The position numbers and the translations under genes were made by a program. Positions 53,881 to 62,852 of a stretch of 64,000 bases of DNA are shown piece after piece. The notes below the pieces were generated by a model, which was not told where the DNA came from, searched no databases, and saw only the letters and a program-made list of their open reading frames with translations. Location of the stretch: positions 53,261 through 117,260 of the forward strand of contig VGXR01000001.1 of the NCBI GenBank assembly GCA_016873255.1. Reading direction: 5' to 3'. Within the stretch, counting starts at the first letter, position 1; every line of letters starts with the position of its first letter. Source of the stretch: Planctomycetota bacterium. Lineage in GTDB: Bacteria; Planctomycetota; Phycisphaerae; Phycisphaerales; SM1A02.

Positions 53881-55938
53881 TCAGCCCTGGCCGCTGTAGA
53901 CGGCCAGCTCCTTCCTGCGCACCGACAGCCAGCCCACCAGCAGCACGCCTCCGGTCCACGCCGCGCCGATCCCGGCGAACGTCTCCCCGAGCGTCGACCA
54001 CGTGATGGCGCGCCCCTGGGCGAGCGAGTCGCTCGGGCTGCGCGCCGCGAAGCCGCGCAGCAGGAACTCGATGGCCGTGGCGACGGCGAGCACGGCCTCC
54101 TGGAACGCCCACACCACGATGCCGCTCTTCTCGTCGGGCGAGTAGTACTTGATGCTCGTGGCCAGGAACGGCGACAGGGTCGCCATCGCGAAGACGCCGA
54201 AGGAGAGGAGCACGGCGATCGGGAAGCTCAGGATGGAGCCCGCCGACACGGCGAGCGCCGCGAGGAACGCCAGCTTGCACGCGTCGACGAACGCCGCGGA
54301 GAGCAGGTTGCCGGCGAAGGACGACTCGTCCACCATCACCTCGAGCGAGTCGTCGAGCATGAACATGGTGATGGTCGACGGGCTGGGCTTGTTGGCCTGC
54401 TCGTCCCAGCCGGCGCTGAAGACGCGCAGGCGCAGCGTGCCGTCGGGGTCGATGAACCGCGGGTCGATGCGCAGCGTGTAGGGCTCGCCCGGCACCCACT
54501 CGCGCAGCTCCCACATGCCGGAGTCCTTGCCGCTGGCGTACTGGATCATGGCGGGGAACCGCATGTGGTCATCCTCGCCGCCGCCGTGGAACTTGTAGCG
54601 CAGCGCGATGCCGCGCCCCTTGGCCACCGCGTCGCCGAGGCCGCGGAACGTGAACTCGCGCGCGTCGCCGGGCGGGATTCGCCGCTGCTGCTCGAGGAAC
54701 TCCTTGCGGCGCTGGACGGCGATGTTGCGCCGCGCCTCGTTCTCGTCGGCGGTGCCCGCGGCGATGTCCGCCTTCAGCACCGAGTCGGCCTCGATGGCCT
54801 GGTCGACGATCTCGCGCAGCCGGTCCTCGGGGATCTGCTGGAAGACCGGGAGCGTGCCCACGCGGCCCACGAGCACCGTGTCGCGCACGTCGCGCGCGTC
54901 GCGCTCGTCGAGCGGCCGCTGCGAGCTGAGGTAGGACGTGCCCGCGGCGAGGAGGATCACGCCGCCGAGCACCACCGCGAGACCGAGCGCCAGCGTGCCC
55001 AGCCACTTGCCGACCAGCCATCCGCCGTGCGAGATCGGCTTGGTGACCACCGACCAGACCTGACGGTCGCGGATCTCGAACGCCGTGGTCGCGCAGCCGA
55101 AGAACAGGACGAACAGCGCACCGCAGGTGTACGTGGCGGTGTGGCCCCAGTCGAGGAAGCCGGGGATGGCCTGGTACAGCGCGTCGCCGCGCTCGCGCGA
55201 CAGCGCCAGGAACGGCAGGAGCATGGCCACGGGCAGCGCGAACCCCGGTGCCGCGAGCGACCGCACGCCCTCGAGGGCGGTGTTCGAGGCGACCGCCATC
55301 GGGCCCGAGCGCCCGGAAAGGGCGGCGCGTGCCGCGCGCCAGAGGAAACCGAAGAGAAGGAGCGCGAGCGCGGCGCTGAGCACCCATTGCGCCCCGCGCA
55401 CCCAGCCGGCCCACCAGCACGCTGCCGCGGCCGCGGCCACGAGCCCTCCCACCTCGACGGCCGGCAGCAGGAACCCAAGCCACGCGGCAAGCAGCGCGCC
55501 CGCGAGCGCGCTGCCGACGGCGGCGATGGCCAGCGCCGGCGACTTGACGAGGGCAAACGGCATCCACGCGGGCACCTGGTTGGCCACCAGCCGCCACGAG
55601 AGCTCGCGCTTGGTCTCGGGGCTCATCCGGCCTTCCTCGTCGAAGAGGTCGAGCGCACGGCCCACGACGCCCGTGCCGCCGTACTCGCGGTCGCCCACCG
55701 TGACGGTGCCGCGCTGCAGGAGCTGCATGGCGGCGGGGTCGCGGTCGGCGGCCGAGCACGTGGCAAGCGCGTCGAGGATGGCCTGTCGCTGCGCGCCGAC
55801 GCTGGAGGCGGTGCGCAGCATCGGGACGCCGACGGCCAGTGCCAGGCCGACGGCGAGCACGGTGGCGGCGATGCGAGCGGCCCGCGTGGCGAGCCGGTCG
55901 CCCAGCCAGCGGTGCAGGCGCTGCAGGAGCGCGATCAC
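53881..55938 (-). CDS. ABC-2-type permease with large periplasmic domain
   Basis: A 685-residue membrane protein. An N-terminal helix and a periplasmic loop are followed by a cluster of membrane helices. A stretch with DRQVWSVVTKPISHGGWLVGKWLGTLALGL is typical of ABC-2 permeases. A ~250-residue soluble domain follows (charged, then beta-rich near FRVFSAGWDEQ), and a C-terminal membrane cluster ends the protein. It partners the ATPase encoded by the overlapping upstream gene (4-base ATGA). The cargo is unknown. Confidence 0.82.
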   Translation of the reverse strand: MIALLQRLHRWLGDRLATRAARIAATVLAVGLALAVGVPMLRTASSVGAQRQAILDALATCSAADRDPAAMQLLQRGTVTVGDREYGGTGVVGRALDLFDEEGRMSPETKRELSWRLVANQVPAWMPFALVKSPALAIAAVGSALAGALLAAWLGFLLPAVEVGGLVAAAAAACWWAGWVRGAQWVLSAALALLLFGFLWRAARAALSGRSGPMAVASNTALEGVRSLAAPGFALPVAMLLPFLALSRERGDALYQAIPGFLDWGHTATYTCGALFVLFFGCATTAFEIRDRQVWSVVTKPISHGGWLVGKWLGTLALGLAVVLGGVILLAAGTSYLSSQRPLDERDARDVRDTVLVGRVGTLPVFQQIPEDRLREIVDQAIEADSVLKADIAAGTADENEARRNIAVQRRKEFLEQQRRIPPGDAREFTFRGLGDAVAKGRGIALRYKFHGGGEDDHMRFPAMIQYASGKDSGMWELREWVPGEPYTLRIDPRFIDPDGTLRLRVFSAGWDEQANKPSPSTITMFMLDDSLEVMVDESSFAGNLLSAAFVDACKLAFLAALAVSAGSILSFPIAVLLSFGVFAMATLSPFLATSIKYYSPDEKSGIVVWAFQEAVLAVATAIEFLLRGFAARSPSDSLAQGRAITWSTLGETFAGIGAAWTGGVLLVGWLSVRRKELAVYSGQG

Positions 55939-57149
55939 GGCCGCCCGCCCCCGCCGAGCAGGTCATCGATCACCGAGCGGTCCACGTCCTTGGCGGGTGC
56001 GGCGGGCGACGGCGCGGCGGGCGACGGCGCCGAGGGCGACGGCGCCGAGGGCTGCGCGGGAGCCGGGGCCTCGGCCACGGGCCTGCCCGTGACCAGCGAG
56101 TCGAGCAGCGCGCGGTCGGTGGCGGGCGCGGGCACGGCGGGTGCCGTCGCGGCAGCTGCGGCGGAAGGCGCGGCGGCGGCGGCCTCGAGGCGCTCGATCA
56201 GCTGCTCGCCCTCCCCCGAATCGGCTCGCAGGAACGCGGCCGTGGGACCGCCGCCCTGCGCGCCGCTCGTCTCGACGCGCTCGGAGCGGGCACGCTCCAC
56301 GATCTGCAGGAACAGGTCCTCGAGGCGCTGGCGCGGCGCCGCGATGCGCTCGACGCGCACGTGGGCGTCGTCGCGGAGCACGCGCTCGACGGTGGCGACC
56401 GCGTCCGGGGTCAGGCGCGGCACCGTGATGACGGTCCGCCCGGAGTCCTCGAGCAGCTGGTCGACGGTGCCCTCGCTGCGGATGCGGCCGCCGTAGAGGA
56501 TCACCATGCGGTCGCAGACGTCCTGCACGTCGTCGAGCTGGTGGCTCGAGAGGAGGATGGTCTTGCCCCGGGCACCGAGCTCGAGCAGCAGGTCCTTCAC
56601 CTGCCGCGAGCCGAGCGGGTCGAGGCCCGAGGTCGGCTCGTCGAGGATCAGGAGGTCCGGGTCGTTGATCAGCGCCTGCGCGATGCCGAGCCGGCGCGCC
56701 ATGCCCTTGGAGAACTCGCCCACCGGGCGGCTGGCGGCGTGCGTCATTCCGACCATCTCGAGCAGCTCGTCGGTGCGGCGGCGGCGCACCGCCCGCGGCA
56801 GCCCGAACAGCTTGCCGTAGAAGTCGAGCGTCTCGACCGGCGTCAGGAACCGGTACATGTAGCTCTCCTCGGGCAGGTAGCCGATGCGCCGCTTCACGGC
56901 CACGTCGGACGGCTCGCGGCCGAACACCGAGAGGAGGCCCTTGGTGCGGTGCAGCAGGCCGAGGATCATCTTGATGGTGGTGCTCTTGCCGCTGCCGTTG
57001 GGGCCGAGGAGCCCGAAGATCTCGTCACGGCGGATCTCGAAGGAGACGCCGTCGACGGCCACGGCCTTCTGGCGCATCCAGAAGTCGCTGAAGACCTTCG
57101 TGAGGCCGCTGGCCTCCACCACGATGTCGCTGGTCGCTGGGTTTGCCAT
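55935..57149 (-). CDS. ABC transporter ATPase with Ala/Pro-rich tail
   Basis: A 404-residue protein. The first ~240 residues are an ABC-2 type ATPase: Walker A GPNGSGKST, Q-loop region GYLPEESYMYRFLTP, signature FSKGMARRLGIAQAL, Walker B LLILDEPTSGLDP and H-loop LLSSHQLDDV. The tail (~300-404) is Ala/Pro-rich and disordered, with two similar short motifs, DRALLDSL and DRSVIDDLL, each followed by a glycine-rich or polar turn. They may be docking peptides for the permease or SPFH partners. It overlaps the permease gene. Confidence 0.9.
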   Translation of the reverse strand: MANPATSDIVVEASGLTKVFSDFWMRQKAVAVDGVSFEIRRDEIFGLLGPNGSGKSTTIKMILGLLHRTKGLLSVFGREPSDVAVKRRIGYLPEESYMYRFLTPVETLDFYGKLFGLPRAVRRRRTDELLEMVGMTHAASRPVGEFSKGMARRLGIAQALINDPDLLILDEPTSGLDPLGSRQVKDLLLELGARGKTILLSSHQLDDVQDVCDRMVILYGGRIRSEGTVDQLLEDSGRTVITVPRLTPDAVATVERVLRDDAHVRVERIAAPRQRLEDLFLQIVERARSERVETSGAQGGGPTAAFLRADSGEGEQLIERLEAAAAAPSAAAAATAPAVPAPATDRALLDSLVTGRPVAEAPAPAQPSAPSPSAPSPAAPSPAAPAKDVDRSVIDDLLGGGGRP

Positions 57150-57203
57150 CGGAACGGCCTTCCTCGCATGCGGCGGCGGCCTCGCGGCGGCACGCGCCGC
57201 GGG

Positions 57204-58622
57204 TCACTCCCTGCCGAAGCCCTTCTCGGCGCCGCGGTCGAGGCGGCGCCCGGGGGCATCGATCATGATCTGGCGGCTGCCGAGCTGCCACTGGTTGGGG
57301 CCCATCGGGCCGTTGGCGGCCGCCTTGCGGCGCTCCACCTCGGACTGGCGGCGGGCCTGCATGACTTCGTTGGAACTCTCGATGCCCAGGCGCACGGCTC
57401 CGCCGCGCTCCGGCGCGGCGAGCACCTCGGTGGTGCCGGACGCGAGGACCTCGCGGACCGCATCGAGCCAGAGCTTGCGCACGAGCTGCACCGGGTTCTC
57501 CCGGTACGCAGGCGCGAGGCCGTTGAGGCGGCCGAGTTCCTTGCCGAGCGTGGCGCGCACCGATGTGCGGTAGGCCTGCGCCCGGGCGATGATGGCGGCG
57601 GTCTGGCCGACGTTGGTGCCGCCCTCGAGGAGGGCGCCCAGCTCGGCCATCACCGCATCGGCGCCGGCCACTTCGCCGCGGGTCAGCTGCGACTCGTAGC
57701 GCTGCACCAGGTCCAGAACCTGCGCCCATCCGGGGCCGGCCATGCCCACCAGCGTCGCGTTGGCCTCCTGCTGCGCCTTCTCCACGGCGAGCTTGCCGTT
57801 CTCGCGCGCCTCCTGCACGCGGCTGTAGGCGTTGCGGATGGCGAGCGGCGCGATCTTCTCGGGGATGGTCACCGACGTCAGCTTGACGCCCGTGCGCATG
57901 CCGTCGAGCGTTGCCTGCGCGCGCTCGCGGAGCGTCTCGGCGGGGCCGTCGCGGCCCTCGAGGAACTCGGCGAGCGTGTACTGCGCGGCCACGTGGACCA
58001 TCGACCGCGCCAGCGCGCGGCGGACCACCTCGCGAAGCGCGTCCGGGCGGAACTCGCCGAGCGTGCGCACCGCGTCGTCCACGGTGTACTCCGCGGCGAT
58101 GCGCGCGTGCGCGAGGTCGCCGTCGGCGGTGATGAGCGACCCGTCGAAGCCGGGGCGGATCGGGTCGTCCGGCGTGGCGGCGCCGGCGGCCTGCTCCACG
58201 GTGGTGGCGCCACCCTTGAAGCGGGGCCAGAACTCCGAGTTCAGCTCCACGGCGTCGCGCTGCGGGAGCAGGACGATCTCGCCGACGGGGTATGGCCAGA
58301 ACGGCTGGAGGCCGGGCGCCACCTGCTCGTCGCCGGGGGCGCCGACGATGCGGCCGAACCGGGTCTTGACGCCGGTCTGGCCCTCCTGCACCTGCTGGAA
58401 GCCGCTGAGGAGGAACACCACCACGAGGGCCAGGATGGCCACCTGCAGCACGCGGTAGCTGAGGCGGAGCGCCTCGGCGAGCGACTGGTTGGCGGGGTCC
58501 ATCGCCTGGCGCATCGCCGCCTCGGCGCCGGCGGACGCCGCGACGCTGTACTGCGCGCTCGCGCCGCGACGCGGCGCCTCGGGCGCCGGGCCTTCGCCGC
58601 TCTCGGGCTGCTCGACGCTCAC
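57204..58622 (-). CDS. SPFH/band-7 protein, HflK-like
   Basis: A 472-residue membrane protein. A disordered N-terminus of ~50 residues precedes one membrane helix (57-75). Then comes the band-7 domain starting FQQVQEGQTGVKTRFGRIVG, including LIVGDGDLAHARIAAEYTV-like strands (here LITADGDLAHARIAAEY), and a long helix with EARENGKLAVEKAQQEANAT. HflK/HflC form a ring that encloses membrane proteases (FtsH). It overlaps the HflC-like gene by four bases and is separated from the ABC gene by 54 bases. Confidence 0.9.
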   Translation of the reverse strand: MSVEQPESGEGPAPEAPRRGASAQYSVAASAGAEAAMRQAMDPANQSLAEALRLSYRVLQVAILALVVVFLLSGFQQVQEGQTGVKTRFGRIVGAPGDEQVAPGLQPFWPYPVGEIVLLPQRDAVELNSEFWPRFKGGATTVEQAAGAATPDDPIRPGFDGSLITADGDLAHARIAAEYTVDDAVRTLGEFRPDALREVVRRALARSMVHVAAQYTLAEFLEGRDGPAETLRERAQATLDGMRTGVKLTSVTIPEKIAPLAIRNAYSRVQEARENGKLAVEKAQQEANATLVGMAGPGWAQVLDLVQRYESQLTRGEVAGADAVMAELGALLEGGTNVGQTAAIIARAQAYRTSVRATLGKELGRLNGLAPAYRENPVQLVRKLWLDAVREVLASGTTEVLAAPERGGAVRLGIESSNEVMQARRQSEVERRKAAANGPMGPNQWQLGSRQIMIDAPGRRLDRGAEKGFGRE

Positions 58623-59536
58623 TTGGCCTTCCCCGATCCGGGCTGCGGGATGCCCTTGGCATCGGCCGGCGAGTCAAGGTCGATGAGGTGGAACGGCGCG
58701 CGCGTGGTGTCGGTGATGTAGGTGGTGTTCTGGCTCAGCGACGCCTTGAGCGTGTCGAGCCAGGCGAGGAAGATCGCGAGCTCCGACTCGGACTTCATCT
58801 CCTGGTAGTACCGCGTCGCCTCCTCGTTGCCCTTGGCCTCGATGCGCGCGGCCCACTGGTCGGCGAAGTTCATGATGATGTCGGCCTGGCTCTTCGCCTG
58901 GCTGCGGACGGCCTCGGCGGCGCTGGCGCCCTTGGCCTCCTCGAGGTTGGCGAGCGTCTCCTGCACCGCGGCCATGCGGCGGAGCACCGCCACCGTGGTC
59001 TTGTTGGGGAGCACCACCTGCGAGATGCCCACCGTCACCGGCATGGTGCCCGAGAGGCGCGTCTTGCGCAGGTCCTCGAGGATGGCGCCCTCGGCCTCGG
59101 CGAGCTTGCTGCCCTGGCCCACGAGGTCCGCGAACGCGTAGCCGCCGATCGCGCGGAGCGCGCCCTGCAGCTGCGTCTCGAGCGCGCTTGAGGCGCCCTC
59201 GAGCGTTGCGTAGCTCGTGAAGAAGCGGAGCGCCTCCTCCGGGGACGTGTCGATGCGCCAGGTCATGTAGGCCTGCACCATCACCTGCTGCCCGTCGCGC
59301 GTGAGCACGGTCTCGATCGGGCTCTCGATGAGCTGCTGCCGGGTGTCGAGGCGGGTCACCTGGTCGATGAAGAACGGCGCCTTCAGGTGCAGGCCGGGCT
59401 CGGACACCACGCCCGCGGGCTTGCCGAAGCGGGTGACCACCGCGATCTCGTGGAAGTTGACCGTGTACGTCGTGTTGTAGAGCACGAGCACGAGCACGAT
59501 GAGCGCGCCGACGACGATGCCGATGGTGCGATGCAT
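58619..59536 (-). CDS. SPFH/band-7 protein, HflC-like
   Basis: A 305-residue protein with an N-terminal membrane helix (residues 4-20) and the band-7 domain: FHEIAVVTRFGKPAGVVSEPGLHLKAPF, then QQLIESPIETVLTRDGQQVMVQAYMTWRI, EEALRFFTSY and a long C-terminal coiled coil (ASAAEAVRSQAKSQADII). The sequence matches the HflC pattern. It is coupled to the HflK-like gene (ATGA) and starts four bases after the upstream gene. Confidence 0.92.
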   Translation of the reverse strand: MHRTIGIVVGALIVLVLVLYNTTYTVNFHEIAVVTRFGKPAGVVSEPGLHLKAPFFIDQVTRLDTRQQLIESPIETVLTRDGQQVMVQAYMTWRIDTSPEEALRFFTSYATLEGASSALETQLQGALRAIGGYAFADLVGQGSKLAEAEGAILEDLRKTRLSGTMPVTVGISQVVLPNKTTVAVLRRMAAVQETLANLEEAKGASAAEAVRSQAKSQADIIMNFADQWAARIEAKGNEEATRYYQEMKSESELAIFLAWLDTLKASLSQNTTYITDTTRAPFHLIDLDSPADAKGIPQPGSGKAK

Positions 59537-59540
59537 GGTT

Positions 59541-61703
59541 TCAGTTGCCGCCTTCCGGCGGGCGGACGTCCTTTTTCTCGAGGTAGTCGGCCAGGTTGAG
59601 GCCCGACTCCGCCTGCTTCATGGTGATGTCGAGGTCGGCGCGGCCCGCGGCCGACTCGCCGAGCACGTACTTGACGCGAACGCCCGAGAGCGCGCGGCCG
59701 AGCACCTGCATGGTGCGGAACTGCTTGTAGAGCTCCGGCGCGGCGCGGAACGACGGCGCCTGGCCGAGCACCTCGGCCGCGTCGCCGGCGGCTCCCATGA
59801 CGATTGCCCACCGGCGCGCGCGCGCGGCGCCGATGACGCGCGCGGCCCCGCCCTTGCTGGAGACGATCATCTGCTCGACCTCGGCACGGCGGTCGCGCGC
59901 GGCCTGCGAGTCCTCGCCCTGCTCGCGCTCGATGCGCTCGAGGTCGCCGATGGCGGCCACGATCTCCGCCGCGCGCTCGGGGCTGCCCGCGATGGCGGCC
60001 ATCGTGGCGCGCGCGGTGCGGTCGGCCTCCTCGCGCACCTTGCGGGCGTTCTGCACGTCGATGGAGATCTCCTCGAACATGCCCATGCCCTCGCCCGCGG
60101 GCGGACGCAGCATGGGCACCTGGAGCGCCACCACCTCGACGCCGCTGCGGACGGCGTCGAGCGCCGCCTGGATGCGCTCGCGCAGCGTGCGGACGAGCGA
60201 GTCGCCGCGCGGCGAGAGCACGGCGTCCATCGGCTGCGTGGACAGGTGGCGGGTGACCTCGCGCAGCGCGATGTCGCGCACGATGCGCTCGCGCATGTCC
60301 GACGGGGTGCGTCGGACGCGCGCCTCCGACGCGAAGCGCAGCCAGTCGAGGAGCCCGGTCGGCGCGATCCGGTAGTTGAGCACCAGGTCGGCGTCCACCA
60401 GCGCGAAGCGCTGCGAGATCTCGAGGGCGCCCGAATCGGGCACGGCCTCGCCGTCGGCGCCGCGGACCTCGCCCTTCACCTCCTCGGTGAGCGCGGGCGC
60501 GGCGACCAGGTACGGGAAGCGGTCGGCATCGCGGTTGCTGTCATCGCCCCAGGCGTTGACGCGGCCCACCTTCGCGGGCTTGGGCCCGAGGGTGAGCGAG
60601 CGGATGCGCGCCACGTCCTCGACAACGGCCGTCTCCGCCGGCCACGGCCACTTGAGCATCACCGTGCCCTCGTAGACGTCGCCGACGATGGCGCCGCCGC
60701 GCAGGCGGACCGCCTGCTGGCCGGGCGGCACCACCACGAAGCACGAGAGCGCCACCAGCACGCCCACGCCGAGCGCGGCCAGCCACGCGGTGCTGCGAAG
60801 CAGGAGCTGGTAGCCCCAGCTGGAGGTGATGTCGAAGCCGAACTGGTAGTTGACGGCCTCGTTGATGGAGCGGACGATCGAGTCCGGCGCGGCCACCAGG
60901 CTCAGGACGCGGGAATCGAACGCCGCGCGCGGGTTGTCGCCGGCGCGGCGCGGCCGGTACAGGGCCAGCACCAGGTTGAGCGCGATCTCGCCGGCCAGGG
61001 CCACCTGCCCGACGCCCACCGCGAACACGATGGGCTCGAGCCACTTCGGCTTGCCGAACGAGTTGGCCACCATGCCCACCGCCACGGCGGCGAGCACCAG
61101 CGCCAGCGCCACCATCATGCCGGCGCCGCCGCGCAGGTTCTGCCAGGCCGGCTGCTTGGCCATGCCCGCCACGAACCGCGAGAAGATGAAGGTCACGAGC
61201 GCCAGCGCCAGGCAGACGGCGAGCTGCCATCCCGTGGCGGTGCCGACCGAGAAGCGCGCGGCATCGGCCGCGGCGTCGGCGGCCAGGGGCGCAGACAGCG
61301 AATTGACGTAGGAGACGGTGGTCCATCCCGACCAGGCCAGGAAGCCCGCCAAGGCCAGGCTCACCACCGGCAGGAAGACCACCTGCAGCCGCCGGAGGCG
61401 CCGCTGCGCCACCATGGCATCTCCGGCGCGCTCGGCGGCGAACACCGAGGCGTCCGAGCGCGACGACCGGAGCTCCTCGGCCTCCATGGCTTCCGCGGCG
61501 GCCAGGCGGTGCTGGTGGAACAGCACCACGAGCGCGCCCCAGGCGGCGACGCCGGCGAGCGCGGGCATGAATGCCTGCCCGAGCGCGGTGCTCGAGAGCG
61601 CCCTGCCCAGGACGAGCAGGACGATCGCGATGGCGAGCTGGAGGACCAGGCCGAGCCCGGCGACCCGCGTGGCTTGCTGATAGGCGTACTGGTCGATGCG
61701 CAT
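59541..61703 (-). CDS. Multi-span membrane protein with C-terminal SPFH domain
   Basis: A 720-residue fusion. About seven hydrophobic segments are seen (14-33, 42-62, 107-126, 160-178, 194-213, 222-248, 306-325), with charged loops between. Then the band-7 domain follows the last span: FVVVPPGQQAVRLRGGAIVGDVYEGTVMLKWPWP, VDADLVLNYRIA, VRRTPSDMRERIVRDIALREV, and a long helix with VREEADRTARATMAAIAGSPER. The membrane region resembles no transporter I know. First gene of the operon; divergent from the permease at 61787. Confidence 0.88.
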   Translation of the reverse strand: MRIDQYAYQQATRVAGLGLVLQLAIAIVLLVLGRALSSTALGQAFMPALAGVAAWGALVVLFHQHRLAAAEAMEAEELRSSRSDASVFAAERAGDAMVAQRRLRRLQVVFLPVVSLALAGFLAWSGWTTVSYVNSLSAPLAADAAADAARFSVGTATGWQLAVCLALALVTFIFSRFVAGMAKQPAWQNLRGGAGMMVALALVLAAVAVGMVANSFGKPKWLEPIVFAVGVGQVALAGEIALNLVLALYRPRRAGDNPRAAFDSRVLSLVAAPDSIVRSINEAVNYQFGFDITSSWGYQLLLRSTAWLAALGVGVLVALSCFVVVPPGQQAVRLRGGAIVGDVYEGTVMLKWPWPAETAVVEDVARIRSLTLGPKPAKVGRVNAWGDDSNRDADRFPYLVAAPALTEEVKGEVRGADGEAVPDSGALEISQRFALVDADLVLNYRIAPTGLLDWLRFASEARVRRTPSDMRERIVRDIALREVTRHLSTQPMDAVLSPRGDSLVRTLRERIQAALDAVRSGVEVVALQVPMLRPPAGEGMGMFEEISIDVQNARKVREEADRTARATMAAIAGSPERAAEIVAAIGDLERIEREQGEDSQAARDRRAEVEQMIVSSKGGAARVIGAARARRWAIVMGAAGDAAEVLGQAPSFRAAPELYKQFRTMQVLGRALSGVRVKYVLGESAAGRADLDITMKQAESGLNLADYLEKKDVRPPEGGN

Positions 61704-61786
61704 GTCGGTTTCGCCCGAAGCGGAAGGGTCAGAGTACTGTATTCCCGGTGCCCCCGCCCCGGCGCGGCCGGCGCCGGGATCCCCCG

Positions 61787-62830
61787 ATGAACTTCCTCGA
61801 GCAACTCTGGGCCATCGCCCGAAACACCGCCGTCGAATGCGTCCGCCAGCCCGTGTCGCTGGCGGTGCTGGTGGCGGGAACCCTCCTCATCGTCCTCTCC
61901 GTGCCCTTCAGCGGGTTCACGCTGATGGACGACCAGCGCATGTTCGTGGACCTGGCGCTGTCGACGGTGTTCGTGTGCGGCACGCTGCTTGCGGCGTTCC
62001 TGGCGACCAACGCGCTGAGCCGCGAGATCGACAACCGCACCGCGCTGACGGTGGTGTCGAAGCCGGTGGCGCGGCCGGTGTTCGTGTGGGGCAAGTACCT
62101 CGGGGTCGCCGCGGCGCTGACCGCCTGCACGGCGTTCCTCGCGCTGGTGCTGATGCTGGTCGAGATGCACGGCACCATGCCCACCATGGCCACGCCCTAC
62201 CACTTCCCGGTGCTGGCCTTCGGCGTGTCCGCCATCGTGGCCACGTTCGCCTGCGCCATCTGGACCAACTACTTCTACGGATGGAGCTTCCCCGCCTCGG
62301 TCCTCGGGTTCGGCATCCCGCTCCTGGGGCTCGGGTACCTCGGGGCGCTCCTCTTCGACAAGGACTGGACGCCGCTCTCGCCCGCCGCGCAGTTCGAGGG
62401 CGGCATCTGGACGGCGATCGGCATGATGTGGCTGGGCCTGTGCGTCCTCGCGAGCATCGCCGTGGCCGTCTCGACCCGGTTCGGGCAGGTGGTGACGCTC
62501 GGCATCACGTTCGGCGCGTTCATGGCGGGGCTCATGAGCGACTGGCTGATCGCGCGGCCGCTGCGCGACATCACCGGCATGATGGAGCGCATGGCCAAGG
62601 ACGGCACCGCGGCGTCGGCCGCCGACGGGGCCGCCGCCAAGCGCGCGCTGCTCGAGGCCGCCTACGCGGCGGTGCCCAACTTCCAGGTGTTCTGGCTCTC
62701 CGATGCCGTGCAGCAGAAGCGCGACATCCCCTTCTCCTACGTGGCCCCCTCGGCCGCGTACGGGCTTGCGCTGATCGTGGCGGCGCTCTGCGTGGCGGTG
62801 GCGATGTTCGAGCGCCGCGAGGTGGGCTGA
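61787..62830 (+). CDS. ABC-2-type permease (divergent from the SPFH operon)
   Basis: A 347-residue membrane protein with about eight spans. It shows the ABC-2 permease pattern: EIDNRTALTVVSKPVARPVFVWGKYLG (the conserved coupling region, like TKPV...WGKW), several hydrophobic helices, a conserved MMWLGLCVLASIAVAVST. No ATPase is beside it on the same strand; the nearest ABC-2 ATPase is the one at 55935. It is divergent from the seven-span SPFH gene (84-base gap) and convergent with the protease-like gene. Confidence 0.82.
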   Translation: MNFLEQLWAIARNTAVECVRQPVSLAVLVAGTLLIVLSVPFSGFTLMDDQRMFVDLALSTVFVCGTLLAAFLATNALSREIDNRTALTVVSKPVARPVFVWGKYLGVAAALTACTAFLALVLMLVEMHGTMPTMATPYHFPVLAFGVSAIVATFACAIWTNYFYGWSFPASVLGFGIPLLGLGYLGALLFDKDWTPLSPAAQFEGGIWTAIGMMWLGLCVLASIAVAVSTRFGQVVTLGITFGAFMAGLMSDWLIARPLRDITGMMERMAKDGTAASAADGAAAKRALLEAAYAAVPNFQVFWLSDAVQQKRDIPFSYVAPSAAYGLALIVAALCVAVAMFERREVG

Positions 62831-62852
62831 GCCCGGCCGCGGCGCGGACGCG

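Noticed and set aside
52561..56496. Open frame of about 1300 codons antisense to the SPFH/ABC operon
   Set aside because: Same GC-strand artefact; low-complexity composition, no start signals, and it covers genes with clear domains.
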